A stretch of DNA of 64,000 nt. Source: Actinobacillus sp. GY-402 (GTDB lineage Bacteria; Pseudomonadota; Gammaproteobacteria; Enterobacterales; Pasteurellaceae). Both the position numbers and the translations under genes were made by a program. Below, one piece after another: positions 1 to 12,334 of the stretch. Location: contig NZ_CP062137.1 in NCBI RefSeq assembly GCF_014843355.1, positions 1,736,001-1,800,000 on the forward strand, written 5' to 3'. How positions within the stretch are numbered: the stretch's first letter is position 1; each line of letters begins with the position of its first letter. Below the pieces are notes generated by a model. It saw only the letters and a list, made by a program, of their open reading frames with translations, did not search any database and was not told where the DNA came from.

Positions 1-529
<529 letters not shown>

Positions 530-775
530 TTATTTTACTTCGTAAAATTGCGGTTTTTTATTGAATCGGTCTAATGCCGACGCGTCCGCTTCACCTTTGG
601 CCACTTTGTCTTTTAAGTTATCGCAGGGCTCTTCGCAATCGCACATTTTTTTCATGCCGAGAGCCGTAATACCGCCGCAGCTGCCTTTAATGGATTTTTT
701 GTTAAGAATATAACCGACGGACATGCCGAAAATAACCAGAATAAAAATTCCGAATGTCGCTAAAAATACTGGCAT
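530..775 (-). CDS. nqrM: Na+-NQR maturation factor NqrM (DUF539)
   Basis: This 81-residue protein has one N-terminal membrane segment (about residues 3-23) and then a cysteine cluster at C33, C45, C47 and C51. NqrM proteins are needed to assemble the Na+-translocating NADH:quinone reductase, probably by delivering iron to the Cys-ligated iron centre between NqrD and NqrE. It starts 8 bases after the stop of apbE and closes the nqrA-F-apbE block, so it is very probably the last gene of that operon. Length and Cys pattern match the family; the function is known from Vibrio homologues, not shown here. Confidence 0.9.
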   Translation of the reverse strand: MPVFLATFGIFILVIFGMSVGYILNKKSIKGSCGGITALGMKKMCDCEEPCDNLKDKVAKGEADASALDRFNKKPQFYEVK

Positions 776-783
776 AGTTGTTC

Positions 784-1827
784 CTATTTTTCCTGTTCCG
801 CCAAAAGTGCGGTAAATTTTGATGACATTTTTGTTTCAAAACCCTTATCGGTTTTGATGATGAGATATACGGCAAGATTATGTTGTTCCGCCACCCGTAA
901 CGCTTCTTCTTCGCCAAGCACAAACAGGCCAGTAGACAAACCGTCCGCAGTCATTGAACTCGGATGCAGCACCGTAATGGAGGCCAGATGGTGCTGAATC
1001 GGATAACCCGTTTTCGGATCGATTTCATGGGAAAAACGTTTGCCCTGATCTTCAAAATAAATGCGGTAATTACCCGACGTCGCCATGGCTAAATCCTGCA
1101 GACCAATCACCTGTTCCACCGAACGGGAACCGTCAAAATTCGGTTTTTCAATCGCGATTTGCCAATATTTACCTTCGATATTTTTGCCTTTGGCACGAAT
1201 TTCACCGCCGATTTCCACCATATAATTCCGTACCCCGAATTGTTCAAGGACGTCTGCCGCCTGATCCACGCCGAAACCTTTGGCGATGGAAGACAGATCG
1301 ATATAAAGTTGCGGCACGGTTTTTTCAAGCGTGAATCCGCCCGATGTTTGGTTCAGCTTCAATTTATCCGCCCCTACCCATTGTTGGCGTTCCGCCAATT
1401 GTTGTGCTGTAGGTTGGCGTTCTGGGCGTTTTTCCGGACCGAATCCCCATAAATTCACAACCGGGCCGACGGTCACATCCAATGCGCCTTCGGTAATCCG
1501 ATTCAAACGCAAGGCTTCCTGCAACACTGTCCCGAACTCTGCGGAAATCGGCACCGGCGTATTGATTTCCCGCGATTGATTGAAACGGCTCAATTCCGAA
1601 TTCGGATCATAAGTAGACATTTTGACATTCACATCTTTCAGAATTTCTTCAATCCGCGCATGCACTTGTTCCGCATTTTGGCTCAGGCTGCCGTCATCAA
1701 TATATTTGATGTGATAAGTGGTGCCCATGGTTTTGCCCACAAGCGAAATAATTTCAGGATCTTTTCCGCAACCGCTTAATGTCGTTAACACAAAAAGTGC
1801 GGTCAAAAAAAACGATGTTTTTTTCAC
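784..1827 (-). CDS. apbE: FAD:protein FMN transferase ApbE, lipoprotein
   Basis: ApbE attaches FMN covalently to threonine in NqrB and NqrC, using FAD and Mg2+, in the periplasm. Visible family motifs are GKTMGTTYHIKY, SSIAKGFGVDQ, EIGGEIRAKGKN, HEIDPKTGYP and the metal-site motif ADGLSTGLFVLG. The chosen start is a GTG at 1827: it gives 347 residues, close to H. influenzae ApbE, and puts a lipoprotein signal (KKTSFFLTALFVLTTLSGC) at the very N-terminus. The frame stays open upstream to an ATG at 1902 and beyond, but those starts would bury the signal peptide; no start has a strong ribosome site. An uptake signal at 1795-1803 encodes part of the hydrophobic core (LTALF). Confidence 0.93.
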   Translation of the reverse strand: MKKTSFFLTALFVLTTLSGCGKDPEIISLVGKTMGTTYHIKYIDDGSLSQNAEQVHARIEEILKDVNVKMSTYDPNSELSRFNQSREINTPVPISAEFGTVLQEALRLNRITEGALDVTVGPVVNLWGFGPEKRPERQPTAQQLAERQQWVGADKLKLNQTSGGFTLEKTVPQLYIDLSSIAKGFGVDQAADVLEQFGVRNYMVEIGGEIRAKGKNIEGKYWQIAIEKPNFDGSRSVEQVIGLQDLAMATSGNYRIYFEDQGKRFSHEIDPKTGYPIQHHLASITVLHPSSMTADGLSTGLFVLGEEEALRVAEQHNLAVYLIIKTDKGFETKMSSKFTALLAEQEK

Positions 1828-2057
1828 GCGGATTTTTCTGTCTTTATCCCCAATAAACAACCGCTTAATTGCAGTCCGTAAAATTAAAATCATTCGGTTC
1901 ATATTTTTGCCAGAGCGTCTCGCAACGCCCGATTTCCGGTTAGCTTTCGGGCGCATTCGATACGCCCCGATAAATCATTTTCACGAATAAGCGTAAACGG
2001 TCAAATTCACAAAACCTTTGCAAATTTGACCGCACCTTTAATTGACGCAGATTAAAA

Positions 2058-3287
2058 TCAACCGCCGAAATCGTCTAACAGGATATTTTCATGCTCGACG
2101 CCTAAATCTTCCAGCATTTTGATTACCGCCGCATTCATGACCGGAGGTCCGCACATGTAGTATTCGCAGTCTTCCGGCGCTTCATGATTTTTCAGATAGT
2201 TTTCATAAAGCACATTGTGAATAAAGCCGGTGTAACCGTCCCAATTATCTTCCGGAAGCGGATCGGAAAGCGCAACGTGCCATGTAAAGTTCGGATTTTC
2301 AGCTTGCAGCTGATCGAAATCGTCCACATAGAACATTTCACGTTTGGAACGCGCACCGTACCAGAATGAAATTTTGCGTTTGCTGTGCAAGCGTTTTAAT
2401 TGGTCGAAAATATGCGAACGCATTGGCGCCATACCCGCACCGCCGCCGATAAAGACCATTTCTGCGTCGGTATCTTTCGCAAAGAATTCACCGAACGGAC
2501 CGGAAATCGTCACTTTATCACCCGGTTTTAATGACCAAATATATGAAGACATTTGACCCGGCGGCACGTCCGGATTACGCGGAGGCGGCGTTGCAATACG
2601 CACGTTCAGCATAATAATGCCTTTTTCTTCCGGATATGAAGCCATGGAGTAAGCGCGAACGATATGTTCGTCGACTTTCGACACATAACGCCACAGGTTA
2701 TATTTATCCCAGTCTTCATGATATTCTTCCGGAATATCGAAGTCTTTATAGTTAACCACATGCGGTTCGGCTTCGATTTGAATATAACCGCCCGCGCGGA
2801 ACGGCACTTCTTCGCCTTCGGGAATGGCAAGTTTAAGTTCTTTAATGAACGTCGCCTTATTATCGTTGGAAATAACGGTACATTCCCATTTTTTCACGCC
2901 GAAGACTTCTTCCGGCAATTCCACGTCCATTGAAGATTTTACGTTCACCTGACAAGACAAACGCCAGCCTTCTTTCGCTTCTTTCTTTGAAATATGCGAT
3001 AGCTCGGTCGGTAAAATTTCACCGCCGCCCGATTTCACTTTTACGCGACATTGACCGCAAGAACCGCCACCGCCGCAAGCGGATGACACGAAGATCCCTT
3101 TGCTCGCCAATGCGCCGAGCAATTTACCGCCGGCCGGTAACGTAATGGCTTTTGACGGATCATCATTAATGGAAATGGTGATGTCGCCGGAATCCACTAA
3201 TTTGGATTTAGCGATCAAAATCACCACCGCAAGCACCAATACAATGGCAGTAAACGCACCAATACCGAAAATAAAATTACTATCCAC
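2058..3287 (-). CDS. nqrF: Na+-translocating NADH:quinone reductase subunit F
   Basis: NqrF takes electrons from NADH through FAD to a [2Fe-2S] cluster and passes them into the membrane subunits. The 409-residue protein has an N-terminal anchor (residues 4-25), a plant-type ferredoxin domain with Cys pattern [13 protein letters not shown] near residue 70 and a fourth Cys in RLSCQV, then a ferredoxin reductase module with the FAD motif RAYSMASYP, the NAD motif [13 protein letters not shown] and the C-terminal YYMCGPPVM. Length equals the family norm. It follows nqrE by about ten bases. The order A-B-C-D-E-F is that of Haemophilus and Vibrio. Confidence 0.98.
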   Translation of the reverse strand: MDSNFIFGIGAFTAIVLVLAVVILIAKSKLVDSGDITISINDDPSKAITLPAGGKLLGALASKGIFVSSACGGGGSCGQCRVKVKSGGGEILPTELSHISKKEAKEGWRLSCQVNVKSSMDVELPEEVFGVKKWECTVISNDNKATFIKELKLAIPEGEEVPFRAGGYIQIEAEPHVVNYKDFDIPEEYHEDWDKYNLWRYVSKVDEHIVRAYSMASYPEEKGIIMLNVRIATPPPRNPDVPPGQMSSYIWSLKPGDKVTISGPFGEFFAKDTDAEMVFIGGGAGMAPMRSHIFDQLKRLHSKRKISFWYGARSKREMFYVDDFDQLQAENPNFTWHVALSDPLPEDNWDGYTGFIHNVLYENYLKNHEAPEDCEYYMCGPPVMNAAVIKMLEDLGVEHENILLDDFGG

Positions 3288-3297
3288 GAGATGCTCC

Positions 3298-3894
3298 TTA
3301 TAATTGAATGCCTGAGAATGACATAAATCCTAATGCCATTAAACCCGCAGTGATGAAGGTGATACCTAAACCGCGTAGGCCTGCCGGTACGTCCGCATAT
3401 TTCATTTTTTCCGTTAACCCGGCAAGGGCAACAATCGCTAACATCCAACCGGTACCCGCGCCGATTCCGTATACCACGGATTCCGCGAAGTTGTATTCAC
3501 GCTGAACCATGAAGGATACGCCGCCGAAGATCGCGCAGTTTACGGTAATTAACGGTAAGAAGATACCCAATGCGCTGTAGAGAGACGGCACGAATTTATC
3601 CAGAAACATTTCCAGGATTTGCACTAATGCCGCGATAACGCCGATAAAAGTAATAAAGTTTAAGAAACTTAAATCGACGCCCTCGACTAATGCGCTGTCT
3701 TTTAAAACGTGCACATAAACTAATTGATTTACCGGCACAGAAATACCTAAAACAACGATTACCGCGATCCCTAGACCAAAAGCGGTGGATACTTTCTTAG
3801 ACACCGCAAGGAATGTACACATACCGAGGAAGAAAGCAAGCGCCATGTTTTCAATAAACACGGACTTCACAAACAGACTAATGTAATGTTCCAT
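3298..3894 (-). CDS. nqrE: Na+-translocating NADH:quinone reductase subunit E
   Basis: A very hydrophobic 198-residue integral membrane subunit with six predicted helices. NqrD and NqrE form an inverted-topology pair related to RnfA/RnfE and hold a shared iron centre through conserved cysteines; the motif [12 protein letters not shown] (Cys26) and VNCAIFGG (Cys120) are both visible. It starts 3 bases after nqrD stops, so translation is probably coupled. The family assignment is firm from motifs and position. Confidence 0.98.
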   Translation of the reverse strand: MEHYISLFVKSVFIENMALAFFLGMCTFLAVSKKVSTAFGLGIAVIVVLGISVPVNQLVYVHVLKDSALVEGVDLSFLNFITFIGVIAALVQILEMFLDKFVPSLYSALGIFLPLITVNCAIFGGVSFMVQREYNFAESVVYGIGAGTGWMLAIVALAGLTEKMKYADVPAGLRGLGITFITAGLMALGFMSFSGIQL

Positions 3895-3897
3895 TGG

Positions 3898-4521
3898 TTA
3901 TTTCTCCTGTTGTGCCGGTTTCCAGGTTCTTAATCCCCAGATAACAAAGCCGATGATGAAGAACGCACTTGGTGCCAATAGGAATAAACCGTTCGCCTGA
4001 TACCAGCCGCCATCCTGAATCGTTTGGAAAACCGTTACGCCGAAAAGCTTGCCGGAGCCGATCAGTTCCCGCAGGAATGCAACGATAACCAGTATCACAC
4101 CGTAACCCAGCCCGTTACCGATACCGTCCACAAAACTTTCGATAGGACCGGATTTCATCGCAAAAGCTTCCGCTCGCCCCATTACAATACAGTTAGTAAT
4201 GATAAGGCCTACGAACACGGAAAGTTGTTTGGATAAATCATAAGCGTAGGCACGTAAAATTTGGTCAACCAAAATTACCAATGAGGCGATGATTGCCATT
4301 TGTACGATAATACGAATACTGTTTGGAATATAATTGCGAATACAAGAAATAAAGAAACTTGAAAACGCCGTAACCAAACTCACCGCTATCGCCATTACTA
4401 CCGCAGTCTGTAACTGAGTCGTTACCGCTAATGCGGAACAAATTCCGAGAATTTGTAATGCAATCGGGTTGTTATCGGCAATTGGCGATAACAATAATTT
4501 TTTAAGATTGCTGCCAGCCAT
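3898..4521 (-). CDS. nqrD: Na+-translocating NADH:quinone reductase subunit D
   Basis: A 207-residue membrane subunit, paralogous to NqrE. The iron-ligand cysteines sit in [14 protein letters not shown] (near residue 29) and [15 protein letters not shown] (near residue 111). The start ATG overlaps the nqrC stop codon by one base (TAATG), a typical coupling arrangement. It belongs to the Na+-pumping core together with NqrB and NqrE. Confidence 0.98.
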   Translation of the reverse strand: MAGSNLKKLLLSPIADNNPIALQILGICSALAVTTQLQTAVVMAIAVSLVTAFSSFFISCIRNYIPNSIRIIVQMAIIASLVILVDQILRAYAYDLSKQLSVFVGLIITNCIVMGRAEAFAMKSGPIESFVDGIGNGLGYGVILVIVAFLRELIGSGKLFGVTVFQTIQDGGWYQANGLFLLAPSAFFIIGFVIWGLRTWKPAQQEK

Positions 4522-5291
4522 TAGTTAGCCCCCTCCGCTTTGAATTTCGCTAAATATGGACCGAAACCGTTTGGACCGAACCAATATTTAAATGAACCGT
4601 CGACACCGTTTGAGGTTAAAGTCGCACCAGATAATGCGTCCACCCCGTGTTCTTTATCCGACGAAGCATTTTTGCCTACGCGTAATGCCACTTCATTCGT
4701 GTCATTAAACAATTTTTTGCCGACAAAGTATTTTTGCCAGTTAGGATTGGCGATTTCGCCGCCCAAACCGGCGGTTTCACCCTGCTCATAGTAAGTAATA
4801 CCGTTAATCGTGTTCGCGTCAGTCTGAACTGCAACTAAGCCGTACATAATCGACCACAAACCGTTACCGTACATCGGCAATACAACCTGAGTCACTTTGC
4901 CCGCCTCATCTCTTACGAGATAAACCTCTGCAAATTTTGACCGCACTTTTATGCCCGCTTTATCATCTTCGGCGGCAATCGCGACACTCGTTGCGGGATT
5001 TTTCGCCGATGCTTTCGCATCAAAGTTCTTCATGCCGTCAACATAATCGCCGGTTGCCAAATCAACGATTTTCGGTTCAATGAATTTCGCGTAAGTTTCC
5101 TGAACGTTCGTATTTTTTTGCAATAACCCTGCTGCCTGCAGAATATTTTTTTGTTTATCAAGTTGCTTTTGAATCTCTTGTGCCGGTTTTAACAACACCG
5201 CAGCACCGGCTACGATAAGAGAACAAACTAAACTTAACAGAACAACGACGGTTAATGTTCCGCCAACGCTATCTTTATTAAACTTAGACAT
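4521..5291 (-). CDS. nqrC: Na+-translocating NADH:quinone reductase subunit C
   Basis: NqrC carries a covalently bound FMN on a periplasmic domain. With the ATG at 5291 the protein is 256 residues and begins [11 protein letters not shown], as in Haemophilus; the frame is open further upstream inside nqrB, but those codons belong to the overlap. One N-terminal membrane helix (about 10-36) precedes the soluble domain. The flavinylation motif DALSGATLT places the acceptor Thr at residue 224, the site ApbE would modify. The start overlaps the end of nqrB by 8 bases. An uptake signal at 4940-4948 is used as coding sequence (reads KVRSKF). Confidence 0.98.
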   Translation of the reverse strand: MSKFNKDSVGGTLTVVVLLSLVCSLIVAGAAVLLKPAQEIQKQLDKQKNILQAAGLLQKNTNVQETYAKFIEPKIVDLATGDYVDGMKNFDAKASAKNPATSVAIAAEDDKAGIKVRSKFAEVYLVRDEAGKVTQVVLPMYGNGLWSIMYGLVAVQTDANTINGITYYEQGETAGLGGEIANPNWQKYFVGKKLFNDTNEVALRVGKNASSDKEHGVDALSGATLTSNGVDGSFKYWFGPNGFGPYLAKFKAEGAN

Positions 5292-6513
5292 TGCGAGCTC
5301 TCCGACGTTTGATATTTGCTTGAACGACGACATAGTCGAAAATTGGTGCGAATAAGTTGGCAAATAAAATTGCTAACATCATACCTTCCGGATATGCCGG
5401 ATTAACAACGCGGATAATCACCGCCATCGTACCGATAAGTGCGCCGTACCACCATTTACCGGTGTTCGTGAATGACGCAGAAACAGGATCCGTCGCCATA
5501 AAGAACATCCCTAACGCAAAACCGCCTAATACAAGATGCCAGTGCCACGGCATAGAAAACATCGGATTTGTTTCAGAACCAATCAGGTTAAACAGGGTTG
5601 AAGTGATCACCATGCCGACAAACACACCGGCAATAATTCGCCAGGACGCAATACGCGCGAAAACGATAATTGCCGCGCCGACAATGAGGGCTAACGTAGA
5701 AACTTCGCCAATTGACCCCGGAATGTTGCCTAAAAACGCATCCATCCAAGTAATCGGTTGACCTGTAGCCACATGTTTTAACGCCGCTTCACCGCCCTGA
5801 GACCATTGTGAAAGTGCCGTCGCACCGGAAAAGCCGTCCGCTGCGGTCCAAACTAAATCACCAGAAATTTGGCCGGGATAAGCAAAGAACAAGAATGCAC
5901 GTCCTGCAAGCGCCGGGTTCATGAAGTTTTTGCCCACTCCGCCAAACACTTCTTTTGCCATCACCAAACCGAATGAAATACCCAGTGCGGCTTGCCATAA
6001 CGGCAATGTCGGAGGAACGATTAATGCGAACAGAATCGTGGTTACAAAGAAACCTTCGTTCACTTCATGGCCGCGAACAATCGCAAATAACAATTCCCAG
6101 AACATCCCCACAACGAATGCTACGATGTAAATAGGTAAGAAGAATGTGGCGCCTAACAGCATTTTGCTGCCCCAACCGCCATTCTCAAGGTCAGCACCTA
6201 ACGCCTGCGCTAAAGAATAATGCCAGTCGTTCGCCACGACATCGGCTAAATTACCTAAACTGGCAACCGCCGCCATCGATTGAGCACCCACGTTATACAA
6301 GCCGTAAAACAACGCCGGAAATAATGCCAACCAAACGATGATCATCATACGTTTTGAGTCAATCGCATCACGCACATGTGTGGTTTTCTGCGTTGCCGTA
6401 CCCGGCGTATAAAGCAATGTGTAAACCGATTCAAACAACGGATACAATTTTGCATATTTTCCACCGGGTAAAAAAGCGGGTTCCATTTTTTCAAAAAGAT
6501 TTTTCAACCCCAT
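5284..6513 (-). CDS. nqrB: Na+-translocating NADH:quinone reductase subunit B
   Basis: The large membrane subunit (409 residues, about ten helices) that binds a covalent FMN and riboflavin and forms the sodium path. The flavinylation motif [12 protein letters not shown] is visible near residue 230, with its Thr as ApbE target, and the family motif [20 protein letters not shown] precedes it. The start lies two bases after the nqrA stop codon, so the whole A-F block is tightly packed and probably one transcript. Confidence 0.98.
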   Translation of the reverse strand: MGLKNLFEKMEPAFLPGGKYAKLYPLFESVYTLLYTPGTATQKTTHVRDAIDSKRMMIIVWLALFPALFYGLYNVGAQSMAAVASLGNLADVVANDWHYSLAQALGADLENGGWGSKMLLGATFFLPIYIVAFVVGMFWELLFAIVRGHEVNEGFFVTTILFALIVPPTLPLWQAALGISFGLVMAKEVFGGVGKNFMNPALAGRAFLFFAYPGQISGDLVWTAADGFSGATALSQWSQGGEAALKHVATGQPITWMDAFLGNIPGSIGEVSTLALIVGAAIIVFARIASWRIIAGVFVGMVITSTLFNLIGSETNPMFSMPWHWHLVLGGFALGMFFMATDPVSASFTNTGKWWYGALIGTMAVIIRVVNPAYPEGMMLAILFANLFAPIFDYVVVQANIKRRRARNV

Positions 6514-6515
6514 TT

Positions 6516-8109
<1,594 letters not shown>

Positions 8110-8421
8110 TTAATGCCCGCCGCCCGAACAATTCGTGGACTGAGGAATCTGCCGATCGCGCGCCTGCCATTCCGCCAACGTAAACGTGTGCAAAGCCAGC
8201 GCATGGAGCCCGTCGGCAAGCTCTTGCGCCACACATTGATATACCAATTTATGGCGCGCCACCCGGCTCAATTCATTGAACTGATCGCTGACCAGTACCA
8301 CTTTAAAATGACTTTCGCCGCCGCGATCCGCGCGATGACGGTGACTTTCGTTTTCGATATGAATAAAGTGCGGTAGAAATTTCTGCGATAATTTTTCCGT
8401 TAAGGCTTGTTGTTTTGACAT
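8110..8421 (-). CDS. bolA: BolA family protein
   Basis: A 103-residue cytoplasmic protein of the BolA/IbaG family, which pairs with monothiol glutaredoxins and [2Fe-2S] clusters and in E. coli affects cell shape and biofilm. Visible motifs are HRHRADRGGESHFKVVLVSD and RHKLVYQCVAQELADGLHALAL, which match BolA rather than the shorter IbaG. The ATG at 8421 gives MSKQQALTEKL; six further in-frame codons upstream are unlikely. It is divergent from the yajG-like gene, with about 108 bases between them for both promoters. Confidence 0.95.
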   Translation of the reverse strand: MSKQQALTEKLSQKFLPHFIHIENESHRHRADRGGESHFKVVLVSDQFNELSRVARHKLVYQCVAQELADGLHALALHTFTLAEWQARDRQIPQSTNCSGGGH

Positions 8422-8529
8422 AATATTCCCAAATTTCATTTATTTCGTTTTAAGCGAGCAACAAAGGCTATACATTATTGTCGAAGTTTGCAAGAATAAA
8501 CCGCTTTCAACCATAAGAAGGAAAAATAA

Positions 8530-9123
8530 ATGAAAATGATGAAAACCCTTTCCCTTGCCGCTGTAATAAGTTCTTTATTTTTGGCCGCCTGTACCGCACC
8601 AAGCAATACCTTAACCTTTAACCCGACCGCGCCGACCGCCTCAACGGCGTTTAATACCGGCAATCAAAAAGCCATCGTGTCGGTGGTGACCAAAGACGAA
8701 CGCCGTCAAGCGGAAATCTCCGCTTACACTCACGAAGGACAGCTCCACAAATTGTCTTCGTCACCGGATGTCACCGCGCTGTTTCAACAAATCATTCAGC
8801 AGGATTTAAACGCGAAAGGTTTCCGGCTTTCCAATACGCAAGCGAACACTAACCTATTGGTTACGGTAAAAGAATTTTATGCAAAAGTTGACGAAGGCAC
8901 GATTCGCCACAAAATCACCTCGCGTATCCAATTGGAAATCCATGTTCAGGGCGCCAAAGGCAACTACACCAAAAACATGGGCTCCAGCCGCGTAGACGAA
9001 GGCGCGTTGGGCGTGAATAATCAGGATATTCAGAAATCTTTAGACGCCACCTTAAAAGAAGTGGTCAAGGCTTTGTATAACGACCAGGAAATTGCAAACG
9101 CGATCCGTCAATACGCCAATTAA
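8530..9123 (+). CDS. YajG family lipoprotein
   Basis: A 197-residue protein with a lipoprotein signal ending in LFLAAC (Cys about residue 21) and a body resembling the E. coli YajG family: conserved spacing of NQKAIVSVVTKDERR, then a segment giving SSRIQLEIHVQGAKGNYTKNMG-like beta strands, and the family end DIQKSLDATLKEVVKALYNDQEI. In E. coli yajG also neighbours bolA and ampG, which supports the call. The function is unknown. A purine-rich ribosome site (AAGAAGGAAAA) precedes the ATG. Confidence 0.8.
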   Translation: MKMMKTLSLAAVISSLFLAACTAPSNTLTFNPTAPTASTAFNTGNQKAIVSVVTKDERRQAEISAYTHEGQLHKLSSSPDVTALFQQIIQQDLNAKGFRLSNTQANTNLLVTVKEFYAKVDEGTIRHKITSRIQLEIHVQGAKGNYTKNMGSSRVDEGALGVNNQDIQKSLDATLKEVVKALYNDQEIANAIRQYAN

Positions 9124-9158
9124 AAAACGTGCGAAAATTTGACCGCACTTTTACGTCC

Positions 9159-9488
9159 TTAACGGGAACCCGCCGAAAACAAATTCAGAACCAATACGCC
9201 GGCAAGGATCAACCCGATGCCGGCAAATCCGGCGGCGTCCGGTTTCTGCCCGAAGGCAAAATACGCCACAACGGAAGTTAAAATGATGCCCACGCCGGAC
9301 CAAACCGCATACACAATGCCGAGCGGCAGGGTTTTCGTGATAACCGACAGCAAATACAGCGAAATCGCAAATGCCGCAACGGCCACCGCCGCCGGCAGCG
9401 GTTTGCTAAAGCCGTCGCTGGCTTTAATGCAGTTGGAACCGATCACTTCAATCACAATGGCAATGGCGAGCAGCATCCAGGGATTCAT
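9159..9488 (-). CDS. SMR family multidrug/quaternary ammonium exporter
   Basis: A 109-residue, four-helix membrane protein of the EmrE/SugE group. The membrane-embedded proton and drug-binding glutamate is E14 in AIAIVIEVIG, and the signature GIVYAVWSGVGIILTS is intact, which points to a drug-exporting EmrE-type member rather than SugE. Such proteins act as dimers and exchange cationic compounds for protons. It lies between the YajG-like gene and yheS and reads the same way as yheS, 27 bases downstream of it, so it may be co-transcribed. Confidence 0.93.
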   Translation of the reverse strand: MNPWMLLAIAIVIEVIGSNCIKASDGFSKPLPAAVAVAAFAISLYLLSVITKTLPLGIVYAVWSGVGIILTSVVAYFAFGQKPDAAGFAGIGLILAGVLVLNLFSAGSR

Positions 9489-9515
9489 AACATTTCTCCT
9501 CGTAAAAACCTTCCG

Positions 9516-11447
9516 TTATTCGGCCGAAAGCACGCTTTCCAATTGTTCCTGCGCCGCAAGCCAATTGATTTCCGCCTCATCCAGCGCTTTCTTGGTTTGC
9601 ATCTGTTGCGCTAAAAGTGCGGTCAGTTTTTCTTTATTTTCGGCGCGGTAAAGCTCGCTGTCCGCCAGTTGAGTTTCGATGTCGGCAAGCCGCTGGGTCA
9701 GCCCGTCCATTTCCGTTTCAAACTTCGCAAGTCGCTTACGGATTGGCGCGGTTTGCTGCCGCAATTCCGCTTCACGGCGCTTTTGTTCTTTACGGTTCTG
9801 GCTCGAATTTTCATTCTCCGATTGTTTAAAAACTTCGCTATTTTTGACCGCACTTTTCTCCTGCGCATGGCTGTCGTTCAGCCATTTGGCGTAATCCTCC
9901 AAATCGCCGTCGAACGCTTCCACCTGTTTATCGTGCACCAGGTAAAATTCCTCCACCGTATTGCGCAATAAATGGCGATCGTGCGACACCACCACCAACG
10001 AGCCGCGGTAATCCACCAAAGCTTCCGTTAAAGCTTGCCGCATGTCCAAATCCAGATGGTTGGTGGGTTCGTCCAGTAACAGCAAATTCGGGCGCCGCCA
10101 CACGATTAAAGCGAGCACCAAACGGGCTTTTTCACCACCGGAAAATTGTTTGACGGGATCGTGAACTTTATCGCCGTGAAAAGCGAAACTGCCGAGGTAG
10201 TTACGCAATTCCTGCTCCGTTTGCTGCGGCGCCAGTTTTTGCAAATGCCAAAGCGCGGATTCCTCTGCCCGCAACGTATCCAATTGATGTTGCGCAAAAT
10301 AGCCCAGCTGTACGCCTTTAGCCGGTTGCACCGTGCCTGAAAGCGCGGTCAGCTCGCCCGCCAAAAGTTTAATCAGCGTGGATTTGCCGGCGCCGTTTTT
10401 ACCGAGCAAACCAATGCGCGAACCCGGCACCAGATTCAACTTAATTTTACGCAAAATTTCTACCGCACTTTCGCCCTCGCCGTAACCGGCGGAAGCCTTG
10501 TCGATCATCACCAACGGATTCGGTAACGCAAGAGGTTCGCGAAATGAAAAAGTAAAAGGATTATCCACATGGGCCGGCGCAATTAATTCCATTCGTTCCA
10601 GAGCTTTCACGCGACTTTGCGCCTGTTTCGCCTTGGTGGCTTTGGCTTTGAAACGGTCGATATATTTTTGTAAATGTGCGATTTTATCCTGTTGCCGGCG
10701 GTAAAGAGCGGTCTGTTGCGCCAGTTTTGTCGCCCGTTGTAATTCGAAAGACGAATAATCGCCGGTATATTCATTGAGCTGTTGATTTTCCATGTGAATG
10801 ATTTTATTCACTATCGGATCCAGAAAATCACGGTCGTGAGAAATCAACACCAATGTACCCGAATATTGAGCCAGCCAGCGTTCCAGCCAGATGACCGCAT
10901 CCAAATCCAAGTGATTGGTAGGTTCGTCCAACAATAACAAATCCGACGGACAGAGCAACGCCTGCGCCAGATTCAGGCGCATCCGCCAGCCGCCCGAAAA
11001 GGATTTCACCGAACGCTGCAGTTCTTCCTGACCAAAGCCCAAACCCTGTAATAACGCGGCGGCGCGGGATTGAATCGTCCAGGCGTCGATGATGTCGAGC
11101 CTACCGTGAATACGAGCGATAGCATTGCCGTCATTGCGTTCGTTCGCCTGTACCAATTCCTTTTGTAGCCGTGTGTAAGTGCGGTCGCCTTCAATCACAT
11201 AATCCAATGCGGAAATCTCAAGCGCGGGCGTTTCCTGATTCACCCAGGATACCGCCCAATCAGCCGGATAGCTGATTTCACCGCCTTCGGGTTGATTTTC
11301 TTTTTTTAATAAGGAAAAGAGCGAAGATTTGCCGCAACCGTTTTTGCCCACCAAACCGACTTTTTGTTTAGGATTGATTGTGGCGTTAGCGTTTTCCAGT
11401 AATAAATTTTGCCCGCGTTTGAGCGATAAATTTGAAAATAAAATCAT
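9516..11447 (-). CDS. yheS: ABC-F family ATPase YheS
   Basis: A soluble 643-residue protein with two ABC ATPase domains and no membrane part, as in ABC-F translation factors. Walker A motifs are GKNGCGKSS (residue about 34) and GKNGAGKST (about 350); the signature motifs are SFSGGWRMR and QFSGGEKAR, each followed by LLLLDEPTNHLDLD. The linker between domains and a charged C-terminal coiled coil (about 530-640) match E. coli YheS, which is thought to act on stalled or difficult translation at the ribosomal E site. Three uptake signals occur inside the gene and are translated. Confidence 0.94.
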   Translation of the reverse strand: MILFSNLSLKRGQNLLLENANATINPKQKVGLVGKNGCGKSSLFSLLKKENQPEGGEISYPADWAVSWVNQETPALEISALDYVIEGDRTYTRLQKELVQANERNDGNAIARIHGRLDIIDAWTIQSRAAALLQGLGFGQEELQRSVKSFSGGWRMRLNLAQALLCPSDLLLLDEPTNHLDLDAVIWLERWLAQYSGTLVLISHDRDFLDPIVNKIIHMENQQLNEYTGDYSSFELQRATKLAQQTALYRRQQDKIAHLQKYIDRFKAKATKAKQAQSRVKALERMELIAPAHVDNPFTFSFREPLALPNPLVMIDKASAGYGEGESAVEILRKIKLNLVPGSRIGLLGKNGAGKSTLIKLLAGELTALSGTVQPAKGVQLGYFAQHQLDTLRAEESALWHLQKLAPQQTEQELRNYLGSFAFHGDKVHDPVKQFSGGEKARLVLALIVWRRPNLLLLDEPTNHLDLDMRQALTEALVDYRGSLVVVSHDRHLLRNTVEEFYLVHDKQVEAFDGDLEDYAKWLNDSHAQEKSAVKNSEVFKQSENENSSQNRKEQKRREAELRQQTAPIRKRLAKFETEMDGLTQRLADIETQLADSELYRAENKEKLTALLAQQMQTKKALDEAEINWLAAQEQLESVLSAE

Positions 11448-11506
11448 AAATTTGTGTTAAATTAATCGGTAAATTAGTCATTCCCCTGTTTTTTAGAGGT
11501 TTTACA

Positions 11507-12127
11507 ATGTTTGATTCATTACTCGTGCAATTTGTTGTGTTATGGGCCGTGATTGATCCTATCGGTTCCATCCCCGTTTATCTGACTAAAACGGCAAGAT
11601 TATCCATTGAGGATCGACGCCAGGTTGCACTTAAATCCGTTTTAATTGCGAGCGGTATTTTATTATTTTTCTTAGTGGTTGTGCAGGCATTATTTGAACT
11701 TATGCAGATTCCTCTTACCGCATTCCAGATTGCAGGCGGTTTGGTTTTATTTATTTTTGCGCTCACCATGATTTTCGGCGAAGGAAAACCCGAACATGAA
11801 ATGAAGATGCATACCAACTTATCCGAATTGGCCGTTTATCCGCTTGCCGTGCCGTCTATCGCCTCGCCCGGCGCAATGATGGCGATTGTGATGTTAACGG
11901 ATAACCATCGTTTTAGTTTTATTGATCAATTTATAACGACGCTTATTATGCTGCTGGTTCTCGGCATTACTTATGTATTATTTTTAATGGCGAATCGTAT
12001 TCAGAATCTTATCGGAAGCACGGGCGCGGCGGTTATTAGCCGGGTTATGGGATTAATTCTGGCGGCGGTGGCGGTCAATAACATTCTGGTCGGGATTAAT
12101 GATTTCTATATCCAGTCTCTGCGTTAA
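11507..12127 (+). CDS. MarC/YhgN family inner-membrane protein
   Basis: A 206-residue protein with six predicted helices. The start MFDSLLVQFVVLWAVIDPIGSIPVYL has the conserved D-P-G/I-IP pattern of the MarC (UPF0056) family, and a second DP-like region (LAVPSIASPGAMM) marks the internal repeat. No transport substrate is established for the family. It is divergent from yheS with 59 bases between them and followed by a paired uptake-signal hairpin that probably ends the transcript. Confidence 0.88.
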   Translation: MFDSLLVQFVVLWAVIDPIGSIPVYLTKTARLSIEDRRQVALKSVLIASGILLFFLVVVQALFELMQIPLTAFQIAGGLVLFIFALTMIFGEGKPEHEMKMHTNLSELAVYPLAVPSIASPGAMMAIVMLTDNHRFSFIDQFITTLIMLLVLGITYVLFLMANRIQNLIGSTGAAVISRVMGLILAAVAVNNILVGINDFYIQSLR

Positions 12128-12142
12128 TTAAACGCTATATAA

Positions 12143-12187
12143 GAAAAAGTGCGGTCGAAATTTGAATAGTTTTTGACCGCACTTTTC
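12143..12187 (+). terminator. Paired uptake-signal hairpin after marC-like gene
   Basis: Two copies of the uptake signal in opposite orientation (GAAAAAGTGCGGTC and GACCGCACTTTTC) form a 12- to 13-bp stem with an 18-base loop, followed by CTTTTTC. Such facing pairs are known to act as intrinsic terminators in Pasteurellaceae. It sits directly after the stop codon. Confidence 0.8.
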
Positions 12188-12224
12188 TTTTTCGCGTAAA
12201 AAATGAGTGAAAACGCAACATTTA

Positions 12225-12240
12225 CGTGATCCATCTCACA
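12225..12240 (+). promoter_or_regulatory. CRP-like site upstream of glpT
   Basis: The 16-mer CGTGATCCATCTCACA matches the CRP consensus TGTGA-N6-TCACA in nine of ten arm positions. It lies about 95 bases ahead of the glpT start, a usual place for activation of a catabolic transporter by cAMP-CRP. Binding is inferred from sequence only. Confidence 0.7.
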
Positions 12241-12334
12241 AAATCGAAAGAAATGATTTTGTTCTTTTAGTCGTTTAGAGTATCTTTATGGCGCAAACAA
12301 CTGGTTTGTTTTTTTTATTTTTTGGAGAATGATT